Below are positions 1 to 5,236 of a stretch of 5,236 nucleotides of DNA, in pieces. The position numbers and the translations under genes are program-made. The notes under the pieces were generated by a model. The model saw only the letters and a program-made list of their open reading frames with translations. It did no database searches and was not told where the DNA came from. Source of the stretch: Bacillota bacterium. Lineage in GTDB: Bacteria; Bacillota; Negativicutes; Veillonellales; Negativicoccaceae. Numbering within the stretch: position 1 is the stretch's first letter; the number at the start of each line of letters is the position of its first letter. The DNA lies in NCBI GenBank assembly GCA_023418435.1, contig JAEZZT010000144.1:1-5236 (forward strand), written 5' to 3'.

Positions 1-1249
1 CGGCGTGATGCCGCAGACCATCGAAGCGATCAACCATGCGAAATCCGCCGAAGTGCCGATTATCGTTGCGATCAACAAGATGGATAAACCGGATGCCAAT
101 CCGGATCATGTCAAACAGCAATTGGCAGAGCATGGTCTCATTCCTGAAGAATGGGGCGGCGATGTGATTATGGTGCCGGTATCCGCCAAGAAGAAGATGG
201 GCATCGATGATTTGCTCGAAAGCATTCTCCTGGTTGCCGAAGTGTTGGAACTCAAAGCCAACCCCAATCGCGCAGCGACGGGCGTCGTGATCGAAGGTCA
301 GTTGGACAAGGGCCGCGGACCGGTGGTTACCGTCTTGATTCAACAGGGGACGATGCGGATTGGCGACGGCTTGCTGGCAGGAACCGCCTATGGTCGCGTG
401 CGTGCTATGAACAATGAAAAAGGCGATGCCGTGAAAAAAGCGGAACCTTCGACTCCGGTCGAAATCCTCGGTTTGTCCGAAGTGCCGACGGCCGGCGAGC
501 TCATCTACGTCATGGACGAAAAAGATGCCCGCTCGATTGCCGAAAAACGCATTGCCAAGTATAAATTGGAAGAACAGAACCGCAAGCAGAAGGTGACCTT
601 GGACGATTTGTTCAATCAAATCCGTGAAGGTGAGTTGAAGAATCTCAACATCATCATCAAGGCGGATGTTCAAGGTTCCGTCGAAGCATTGCGCCAGTCT
701 TTTGAAAATATCAAGCATGACGAAGTTCGTGTAGACGTAGTCCATGCCGGTGTCGGTGCGATCGCCGAGTCCGATATTATGTTGGCCTCTGCCGTCAATG
801 CGCTGATCATCGGTTTCAATGTCCGCCCGGATGCCAATATCCGCCGCATTGCTGAAACCGAGCAAGTGGATATGCGCACCTATCGCGTGATCTACGATGC
901 GATCGACGATGTGAAGATGGCGATGCAGGGGATGCTCGCGCCCAAATTCAAAGAAGTGGTATTGGGTCGTGCGGAAGTACGTCAAGTGATTCCGACGCCG
1001 AAAGTCATCGTAGCGGGTTCGTATGTCACCGAAGGTAAAATCACCAATTCGGCAGATTTGCGCTTGATCCGTGACGGTATCGTGATCCATGAAGGCAAGA
1101 TCAACTCCTTGCGTCGTTTCAAAGATGATGTCAAAGAAGTGGCGGAAGGTTATGAATGCGGTATTTCTATCGAAAGTTATCGTGATGTCAAAGAGGGAGA
1201 TGTGCTCGAAGCCTTTACAACGGAAGAAATCGAGCAGACTCTGGAATAG
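1..1249 (+). CDS. infB: Translation initiation factor IF-2, C-terminal part (5' end outside window)
   Basis: IF-2 is the cytoplasmic GTPase that brings fMet-tRNA to the 30S subunit and promotes 50S joining. The reading frame is open from base 2 and has no start in the window. It begins just after the G3 region, with the typical [14 protein letters not shown] stretch. The G4 motif NKMD is at bases 74-85 and the G5 motif SAK at 182-190. Next come the beta-barrel domain II (about bases 275-480), the domain III core with DVQGSVEAL (about 664-690), and the fMet-tRNA-binding C-terminal domain with [18 protein letters not shown] and the ECG motif (1154-1162). The stop is TAG at 1247-1249. About 415 residues are visible; the G1-G3 motifs and N-terminal domains are missing only because of the window edge. 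One oddity is Ser (TCG, 1019-1021) in the VAGSYVTEG motif, where I expect Cys in many homologues. The identification is essentially certain. Confidence 0.98.
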   Translation, partial: GVMPQTIEAINHAKSAEVPIIVAINKMDKPDANPDHVKQQLAEHGLIPEEWGGDVIMVPVSAKKKMGIDDLLESILLVAEVLELKANPNRAATGVVIEGQLDKGRGPVVTVLIQQGTMRIGDGLLAGTAYGRVRAMNNEKGDAVKKAEPSTPVEILGLSEVPTAGELIYVMDEKDARSIAEKRIAKYKLEEQNRKQKVTLDDLFNQIREGELKNLNIIIKADVQGSVEALRQSFENIKHDEVRVDVVHAGVGAIAESDIMLASAVNALIIGFNVRPDANIRRIAETEQVDMRTYRVIYDAIDDVKMAMQGMLAPKFKEVVLGRAEVRQVIPTPKVIVAGSYVTEGKITNSADLRLIRDGIVIHEGKINSLRRFKDDVKEVAEGYECGISIESYRDVKEGDVLEAFTTEEIEQTLE

Positions 1250-1253
1250 GAGG
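1248..1253 (+). promoter_or_regulatory. Ribosome binding site of rbfA, overlapping the infB stop
   Basis: A perfect AGGAGG overlaps the last two bases of the infB TAG stop and lies 4 nt before the ATG at 1258. The spacing is a little short, but no other start fits the RbfA N-terminus. Ribosomes finishing infB would cover this site, which suggests coupled translation. Confidence 0.85.
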
Positions 1254-1257
1254 ATAG

Positions 1258-1629
1258 ATGTCCCAAGTACGCGTACGTAAAATGCAGGAATTTATCAAGC
1301 AGGAAGTAGGACAGATGCTCTTGCGCGATTTGAAAGATCGCGGATTGGGGTTTGTCACGGTCACCGATGTGGCCGTGACGGGTGATCTCCGTGAAGCAAC
1401 CGTCTATGTCAGCTTGTATGGCAGTGAAGAAGAGAAGAAGAATTCCCTGGCGGCTTTGCAACGAGCCAAAGGTTTTATTCGCACACAATTGGGCAAACAT
1501 TTGCAAGTACGTCATGTCCCCGAAATTTCTTTTGCAGTAGATGAATCCATTGATTACGGCAGCAGAATTGAGTCCGTATTGAAAGGCTTACGTAGCGAAG
1601 GTGAACAACATGACGGCGAAACGAATTGA
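1258..1629 (+). CDS. rbfA: 30S ribosome-binding factor A
   Basis: RbfA is a small KH-fold protein that binds the immature 30S subunit and helps mature the 5' end region of 16S rRNA, notably at low temperature. The protein has 123 residues, the usual family length. It opens with the family pattern VRKMQEFIKQEV, an alpha helix leading into the strand FVTVTDVAVTGDL (about residues 31-43). The KH-like helix region ALQRAKGFIRTQLGK (66-80) follows, then the conserved strand VRHVPEISFAVDES (84-97) and the closing helix SRIESVLKGL. The start at 1258 is fixed by the AGGAGG just upstream. It follows infB after 8 nt, and its 3' end overlaps the next gene by 20 nt. The order infB-rbfA is widely conserved. 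I see no damage or unusual residues. Confidence 0.97.
   Translation: MSQVRVRKMQEFIKQEVGQMLLRDLKDRGLGFVTVTDVAVTGDLREATVYVSLYGSEEEKKNSLAALQRAKGFIRTQLGKHLQVRHVPEISFAVDESIDYGSRIESVLKGLRSEGEQHDGETN
1598..1604 (+). promoter_or_regulatory. Ribosome binding site deciding the nrnA start
   Basis: AAGGTGA, complementary to the 16S rRNA 3' end, lies inside the rbfA coding region 5 nt before the ATG at 1610. It favours that ATG over an in-frame GTG at 1601, which overlaps the site itself and would only add three residues. Confidence 0.7.
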
Positions 1630-2563
1630 TGCGGAGGAATTGAAGCAACGCTTGGAAAGCACGCGTTGCGCCCTAGTCGTGGGGCATATCAAGCCGGACG
1701 GAGACGATGTGGGCTCCGTCCTGGCCTTGACGGAGGCTTTGCGCAATCGCGGCGTGGATGCCGATATCCTGATTGCCGACGAGGTGGGCGAAAAGTTTCG
1801 CTTCTTGCCCTTGGCTGCGGAGATCCGACGTGAACTTCCCGACAAAGAGTACGACACGCTTTTCTTCGTGGATTTGAGCACGAAGAATAGAGCCGGCGAC
1901 ATCGAGTGGCCGAATGTGCCCATCGTCAATATCGACCACCATGTGTCGAATCCCGGCTACGCGGACGAATTGTATCTCCGTCCGGAAGCCGCCGCAGTGG
2001 GAGAAATGTTGACCGAGTTGTTTTTGGCATGGCAATGGACGATTACGCCGACCATGGCACAGGCGCTCTACATGGCAATCTCCACGGATTGCGGATTCTT
2101 CAAGTATGCCAATACGACGGCGCAAACATTGCGCATGGCGGCGGAGCTCATTGAGCGAGGAGCCATGCCGCAATTGGTTGCCAATCGCACGGAAGAATTG
2201 CCCAAGGCGGCCTTGACGGTACTTCCCAAAGTCATGGATACCTTGACGTTTGCGGAAGGCAATCGCATGAACTACATGGTCATGGATGAGGAAGCCATGC
2301 GTCACGGTCGCGACTATGTGGATACCTACCTGGATTTGGCTCGCAATATCCAAGGTGTGGAACTCATTTTGCAATTTAAATACGCCGAGCCGCAAAAGAC
2401 CTATGTGAGCTTCCGTTCCAAGGACATTGTGGACGTCAGTGCCTTGGCGGCACAATTCGGCGGTGGCGGACATATGCGCGCAGCCGGTTGCACGGTGTAT
2501 GAAGATCTCGATTCCACCGTGGCGAAGGTGTTGCCGGTAGCGGCGAAGGTTTTGGCAGAATGA
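1610..2563 (+). CDS. nrnA: DHH/DHHA1 phosphoesterase, NrnA-type nanoRNase / pAp phosphatase
   Basis: Proteins of this family are Mn-dependent cytoplasmic phosphoesterases. NrnA of Bacillus degrades 2-5 nt RNAs and dephosphorylates pAp, doing the job of Orn and CysQ. The protein has 317 residues, a normal length. All DHH-domain metal motifs are present: HIKPDGDDVGS (residues 26-36), the Asp of FFVDLS (D88), the name-giving DHH (109-111), and STDCGFFKY with D160. The C-terminal DHHA1 domain carries the RNA-binding GGGGHMRAAG loop (284-293). ATG 1610 was chosen because of the AAGGTGA site before it. The gene overlaps rbfA by 20 nt in another frame and truB by 4 nt, so it is probably translationally coupled on both sides. 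The family also contains c-di-AMP/pApA hydrolases. Those usually carry extra N-terminal membrane, PAS and GGDEF parts, absent here, so NrnA is the better fit; exact substrate preference is inferred. Confidence 0.92.
   Translation: MTAKRIDAEELKQRLESTRCALVVGHIKPDGDDVGSVLALTEALRNRGVDADILIADEVGEKFRFLPLAAEIRRELPDKEYDTLFFVDLSTKNRAGDIEWPNVPIVNIDHHVSNPGYADELYLRPEAAAVGEMLTELFLAWQWTITPTMAQALYMAISTDCGFFKYANTTAQTLRMAAELIERGAMPQLVANRTEELPKAALTVLPKVMDTLTFAEGNRMNYMVMDEEAMRHGRDYVDTYLDLARNIQGVELILQFKYAEPQKTYVSFRSKDIVDVSALAAQFGGGGHMRAAGCTVYEDLDSTVAKVLPVAAKVLAE
2519..2560 (+). repeat. Imperfect 21-bp tandem repeat at the 3' end of nrnA
   Basis: Two adjacent 21-nt units (2519-2539 and 2540-2560) agree at 16 of 21 positions and encode VAKVLPV and AAKVLAE, the last 14 residues of NrnA. 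Both contain GCGAAGGT; the second copy places AAGG about 10 nt before the truB ATG, where it may act as a weak ribosome binding site. It may be a small duplication or merely similar helix sequence. Confidence 0.4.
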
Positions 2564-3420
2564 ACGGCATTGTCAATGTGCTGAAACCGGCGGGAATGAC
2601 CTCGCATGATGTGGTGTATCGACTGAGAAAAATATACGGAATTCGAAAAATTGGGCATGCCGGCACGCTGGATCCACTGGCGGCCGGAGTATTGCCCGTT
2701 TTTCTTGGCAAGGCGACACGGCTATTGGAGTTTGCCCAACATGATCCCAAAATCTATGTGGCGGAATGGTTGGTCGGCGTTGCGACGGATACGGAAGACA
2801 CCTCGGGGACTGTCCTGAGTGCAAAGGCCGCACCTGCATTAACGCAGGCAGACTGGGAAATATCGTCCCGCCAATGGTTGGGGACGATTCAACAGAGTCC
2901 GTCCGTTTATTCGGCGATCAAAGTCGAGGGGCGCAAAGCCTACGAGCTGGCGAGGGAGGGCAAAAAAGTAGAACTTCCCAAGCGAGAAGTGCAAATTTTC
3001 CGCATCGAGGATATCGAATGGGAAATGCCCTACTTGCGAGCCAGGGTAACCTGCTCTTCCGGTACATATATCCGCGCTTTGGGCAGAGATTGGGCGCAAT
3101 CGCTAGGTACTGTGGCGGCGATGTCGTTTCTTCTGCGTGAGCAAGTGGGGAATTGGCACATCGACGCTGCATTGACCTTGGAGGAAATCGCCGCGCAACC
3201 GGAGGCGGCATTGCAAGCGCCGACGGAGGCCGTGCGGCATTTGCCGGAATGGGAGCTGGATCGTTCCATGGCGGACCGTTTCCGGCATGGACAACGCTTG
3301 CCACTCCAGCGAGCAAATCTCTCCGGTTTGTGCAGAGTTTATCGAGGGCAGGAATTTTTGGGCATCGGCGAATATGACGGCGCTATTCTGCGAGCGAGAA
3401 AAGTATGGGGGCAGGAATGA
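2560..3420 (+). CDS. truB: tRNA pseudouridine-55 synthase
   Basis: TruB converts U55 in the T-loop of tRNAs to pseudouridine and also acts as a tRNA-folding chaperone. The protein has 286 residues, typical for Firmicutes. It starts with the family's NVLKPAGMTSHDVV. The catalytic motif is GHAGTLDPLAAGVLP, with the nucleophile Asp38. Further hallmarks are SPSVYSAIKVEGRKAYELAREG (residues 113-134) and CSSGTYIRALGRD (165-177). A C-terminal PUA-like region closes the protein, with RHGQRLP and LCRVYRGQEFLGIGEY. The ATG overlaps the nrnA stop as ATGA (2560-2563), a standard termination-reinitiation arrangement. Only a weak AAGG lies about 10 nt upstream, so translation probably depends on ribosomes leaving nrnA. 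All key residues look intact. Confidence 0.97.
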   Translation: MNGIVNVLKPAGMTSHDVVYRLRKIYGIRKIGHAGTLDPLAAGVLPVFLGKATRLLEFAQHDPKIYVAEWLVGVATDTEDTSGTVLSAKAAPALTQADWEISSRQWLGTIQQSPSVYSAIKVEGRKAYELAREGKKVELPKREVQIFRIEDIEWEMPYLRARVTCSSGTYIRALGRDWAQSLGTVAAMSFLLREQVGNWHIDAALTLEEIAAQPEAALQAPTEAVRHLPEWELDRSMADRFRHGQRLPLQRANLSGLCRVYRGQEFLGIGEYDGAILRARKVWGQE

Positions 3421-4340
3421 AAAAGGAAATAATGCCGAGGGTAGTGACGATCGGCAATTTCGACGGGGTGCATCGAGGACATCAAGAGGTGGTTCGCCAT
3501 GCGGCTCAAGTGGCTCAAAGGGAAGATGGAATTTGCCGCGCGCTGACTTTTTATCCCTATCCTCAACAAGTACTTCATCCCGAGATCTATCAGGGAGAAC
3601 TGATGGATGTCGAAGACAAGGTGCGTTACTTGACGCTCGCCGGCGCGGATGAGGTCCAAGTGCTGGAAACGGATGCGGAATTATTGAGTTGGTCGCCCGA
3701 GCGATTTTTGGAATATGTCACGGCGCAAGAGGGCTTGCAGGCCATTGTGGTCGGTGAGGATTTTCGTTTCGGCAAAGCTGCGTCCGGCGATGTGGAAACA
3801 CTGCGCCAGTTTGCCGTCGCCAAGGGGTATACCTTACATACCGTTCCTCTGCTGAAAGATGAAAGCGGTGAACGCATCAGCAGCACACGGATTCGCCGTG
3901 ATCTCGCCCAAGGTAGAATGAAGAACGTGACGGCGGCACTGCGGCGGTACTGGTCATTGGCCGGTGCGGTCCAACATGGGGACGCCCGGGGCAGAATGAT
4001 CGGCTTTCCTACCTTGAACTTGGACATACCTACGCAGCGTGTGGTACCTACGGACGGAGTATATGCGGCCGTGGTTGCCTATGCCGGCCAATTGTATCCG
4101 GCAGTGGCGAATATCGGTACGAACCCCACTTTTGCCGGCACGCAAAAGCGCGTGGAAGCCCATGTGCTCGATTTCTCCGAGATGATTTACGGCGAAGAAG
4201 TGCGCATTTTCTTCGTGGAAGGTATCCGCGGTGAAAAGCGCTTTGCCAATGTGCAGGAACTTTGCAGTCGCATCGAGGAAGATATAAAAATTGCGAAAAA
4301 TATCCTCGCAGATGAAGTTTATATTGACAAATGCCTGTGA
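3417..4340 (+). CDS. ribF: Bifunctional riboflavin kinase / FAD synthetase
   Basis: RibF phosphorylates riboflavin to FMN and adenylates FMN to FAD in the cytoplasm. With the start at 3417 the protein has 307 residues. The N-terminal FMN adenylyltransferase domain shows VVTIGNFDGVHRGH (residues 9-22, the nucleotidyltransferase HxGH), VVGEDFRFGK and ISSTRIR (154-160). The C-terminal flavokinase domain shows GRMIGFPTLN (192-201), DGVYAAVV, NIGTNPTF (232-239) and VEAHVLDF with Glu247, then the YGEEVRIFFVEGIRGEKRF segment. The start is uncertain. ATG 3417 overlaps the truB stop as ATGA, with GGGGG 5 nt upstream. ATG 3405 would add four residues. ATG 3432 has a better AAGGA 4 nt upstream and would remove five. 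In every reading the N-terminus before TIGNFDG is shorter than in E. coli RibF. It is the last gene of the operon, and its final codons contain the -35 of the next promoter. Confidence 0.96.
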   Translation: MKKEIMPRVVTIGNFDGVHRGHQEVVRHAAQVAQREDGICRALTFYPYPQQVLHPEIYQGELMDVEDKVRYLTLAGADEVQVLETDAELLSWSPERFLEYVTAQEGLQAIVVGEDFRFGKAASGDVETLRQFAVAKGYTLHTVPLLKDESGERISSTRIRRDLAQGRMKNVTAALRRYWSLAGAVQHGDARGRMIGFPTLNLDIPTQRVVPTDGVYAAVVAYAGQLYPAVANIGTNPTFAGTQKRVEAHVLDFSEMIYGEEVRIFFVEGIRGEKRFANVQELCSRIEEDIKIAKNILADEVYIDKCL

Positions 4341-4352
4341 GGTTGTTAGAAT
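4324..4352 (+). promoter_or_regulatory. Predicted sigma-A promoter (extended -10) for the dehydrogenase gene
   Basis: A perfect -35 TTGACA (4324-4329) is followed after exactly 17 nt by TAGAAT (4347-4352), which matches TATAAT at five of six positions. TG at 4344-4345 forms an extended -10. The predicted start point is near A4359. The -35 lies inside the last codons of ribF. This is the only convincing promoter I see before the dehydrogenase gene, since the 21 nt between the terminator and that gene's ATG cannot hold one. It is predicted from sequence alone. Confidence 0.7.
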
Positions 4353-4356
4353 AACA
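4344..4356. promoter_or_regulatory. Small palindrome over the -10, possible operator
   Basis: TGTTA, then GAA, then TAACA form a perfect 5-bp inverted repeat with a 3-nt centre, placed over the -10 hexamer. A repressor bound here would block the promoter. I do not recognise it as the site of a named regulator, and arms this short arise by chance, so only its position makes it notable. Confidence 0.3.
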
Positions 4357-4368
4357 CAAATATATAGG

Positions 4369-4396
4369 CAAAACCGCCTGAAGGCGGTTTTTGTTT
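4369..4396 (+). terminator. Intrinsic terminator after ribF
   Basis: AAAACCGCC (4370-4378) pairs perfectly with GGCGGTTTT (4383-4391) around a TGAA tetraloop, giving a 9-bp stem with a GC-rich top. The 3' arm runs into TTTTTGTTT (4388-4396). It ends the infB-ribF operon about 30 nt after the ribF stop. It also lies downstream of the predicted promoter for the next gene, so it may act as a leader attenuator too. On the opposite strand the U-tract is poorer, so it mainly serves the + strand. Confidence 0.85.
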
Positions 4397-4402
4397 ACCG
4401 TA

Positions 4403-4409
4403 AAGGAGG
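4403..4409 (+). promoter_or_regulatory. Strong ribosome binding site of the dehydrogenase gene
   Basis: AAGGAGG lies 8 nt before the ATG at 4418, which is near-ideal strength and spacing. It fixes the start and suggests high translation once the leader is transcribed. It lies outside the terminator stem, so the hairpin should not hide it. Confidence 0.9.
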
Positions 4410-4417
4410 AGTGAAGT

Positions 4418-5236
4418 ATGGAAAAATATTTTGTACAAATACCCAATTACAGTATCGGGGCCGATGATGTGTACATGGATATTTTGCGTTTTTGTGCACC
4501 ATATGGTCAAAAAGTGGCCGTTATCGGTGGCAAGACCGCTTTGTCCAAGGCATGGCCCGTATTGGAAAAGGTATTGACCGATTCAACTTTTGAGGTGACG
4601 GATAAAATTATTTACGGTACTGAATGCTCCTTCAACCAAGTGAATCAATTGGCGGAATTAGCAGCGGTACAGGAGGCGGATATGCTCTTTGCGGTCGGTG
4701 GCGGTAAGGCGATTGACACCGTCAAAGTCTTGGCCGGACAATTGGGCAAACCGTTCTTTACATTCCCGACCATTGCCGGGACTTGTGCCGCGGTGACCAG
4801 TATTGCCGCCGTGTACTTGGATGATCATCGTTTCGATACCGTGTACGATGAGAATCATCCCGCCATTCATTGCTTTATCAATGAACGAATCATCGGGGAA
4901 GCACCGACTCAATACTTGTGGGCGGGCATCGGTGATTCGATTGCGAAATTTTACGAAAGTCGTTTGTCGGCGCGCGGCAGAGACCTGTTGCATTGCAATG
5001 AAAGCGGCGTGACGATGAGCGGTATGTGTGCAGCGCCCTTGATGCGTTTTGCGGTGGAAGGATATCGCGATGCCCAAGCGGGAAAAGTGACGCAGGCTTT
5101 GCGGGAAACGATCTTGAATGTAATCGTCAGCACCGGCTTTGCCTCGATTTTCCTGGACCCGAACTACAATAGTGCCGTCGCCCATTCGTTGACATACGGA
5201 TTGGTGGAATTGCCGCAGGTGGAAAACGGCCACATG
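4418..5236 (+). CDS. Iron-containing alcohol dehydrogenase family protein, GldA-like (3' end outside window)
   Basis: This is a cytoplasmic NAD(P)-dependent, divalent-metal oxidoreductase of the group containing glycerol dehydrogenase (GldA) and E. coli YbdH/HcxA. The first 273 codons are visible; family members usually have about 350-370. The N-terminal dinucleotide-binding domain has KVAVIGGKTAL (residues 32-42) and the hallmark AVGGGKAIDTVK (92-103). PTIAGTCAAVTSIAAVY (117-133) follows. The metal-binding helical domain has AGIGDSIAKFYE with ligand Asp173 and VAHSLTYGL with ligand His256. The window ends at NGHM, codon 273, just before the expected third His ligand. These positions match the D173/H256/H274 numbering I recall for Bacillus stearothermophilus GldA. 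GldA's STDAP motif is replaced by GTCAA, so glycerol may not be the substrate. The ATG has an ideal AAGGAGG 8 nt upstream. The gene has its own promoter and is not part of the ribF operon. The family is clear; the substrate is unknown. Confidence 0.9.
   Translation, partial: MEKYFVQIPNYSIGADDVYMDILRFCAPYGQKVAVIGGKTALSKAWPVLEKVLTDSTFEVTDKIIYGTECSFNQVNQLAELAAVQEADMLFAVGGGKAIDTVKVLAGQLGKPFFTFPTIAGTCAAVTSIAAVYLDDHRFDTVYDENHPAIHCFINERIIGEAPTQYLWAGIGDSIAKFYESRLSARGRDLLHCNESGVTMSGMCAAPLMRFAVEGYRDAQAGKVTQALRETILNVIVSTGFASIFLDPNYNSAVAHSLTYGLVELPQVENGHM

Noticed and set aside
1673..2473. Long open frame of 266 codons on the minus strand opposite nrnA
   Set aside because: The opposite frame has complete DHH and DHHA1 motifs and fits the operon. 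The antisense protein is rich in His, Arg and Gln, shows no recognisable motif, and has no convincing ribosome binding site.
2766..3140. Plus-strand open frame of 124 codons inside truB in another frame
   Set aside because: It lies entirely inside truB, has no ribosome binding site, and its translation resembles no family I know.
3287..3652. Plus-strand open frame spanning the truB-ribF junction
   Set aside because: It overlaps two confident genes in an alternative frame, and its Ser/Gly/Arg-rich translation is typical of spurious frames.
4291..4323. Second possible promoter, TTGCGA at 4291 with TTTATA at 4318
   Set aside because: The spacing is 21 nt and the -35 is poor; the TTGACA/TAGAAT pair just downstream is far better.
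4341..4417. Riboswitch in the leader of the dehydrogenase gene
   Set aside because: Only about 59 nt lie between the predicted start point and the ATG, and most of that is the terminator and ribosome binding site. There is no room for a known aptamer and no recognisable conserved core.
4658..5233. Open frame of 191 codons on the minus strand opposite the dehydrogenase gene
   Set aside because: The plus strand carries an unmistakable Fe-ADH family protein with a strong ribosome binding site. The antisense frame looks like a shadow caused by codon bias.

Overview
The window is a stretch of bacterial chromosome coding almost entirely on the + strand, of roughly balanced base composition. It holds the 3' half of the classic translation/RNA-maturation operon infB-rbfA-nrnA-truB-ribF, then an intergenic control region, then the start of an iron-containing alcohol dehydrogenase family gene. 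A DHH-family nrnA between rbfA and truB, strong AGGAGG-type Shine-Dalgarno sites and tightly overlapping genes point to a Firmicute. A Negativicutes-like or clostridial anaerobe is my best guess, but this rests on gene order and general protein character, not on a database match.

Layout: bases 1-1249 encode the C-terminal two thirds or so of translation initiation factor IF-2, with the 5' end outside the window. Next come rbfA (1258-1629), nrnA (1610-2563), truB (2560-3420) and ribF (3417-4340). The spacings are +8, -20, -4 and -4 nt, so the genes are very probably one transcript with translational coupling. Bases 4341-4417 form the only real intergenic region. It contains the -10 element of a strong predicted sigma-A promoter whose -35 lies in the last codons of ribF, a 13-bp palindrome over that -10, an intrinsic terminator hairpin, and a strong ribosome binding site. 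The last gene (4418 to the window end, 273 codons visible, 3' end cut off) is a metal-dependent, NAD(P)-linked polyol/alcohol/hydroxyacid dehydrogenase of the GldA/Fe-ADH superfamily.

The five operon genes share a theme: IF-2 starts translation, RbfA matures the 30S subunit, NrnA degrades very short RNAs and pAp, TruB makes pseudouridine 55 in tRNA, and RibF makes FMN and FAD. The dehydrogenase belongs to a separate metabolic unit with its own promoter.

I see no mobile element, CRISPR array, tRNA or rRNA, and no sign of a new multi-gene system. The most interesting non-coding signal is a near-consensus promoter followed, about 11 nt after its predicted start point, by an intrinsic terminator ahead of the dehydrogenase gene.
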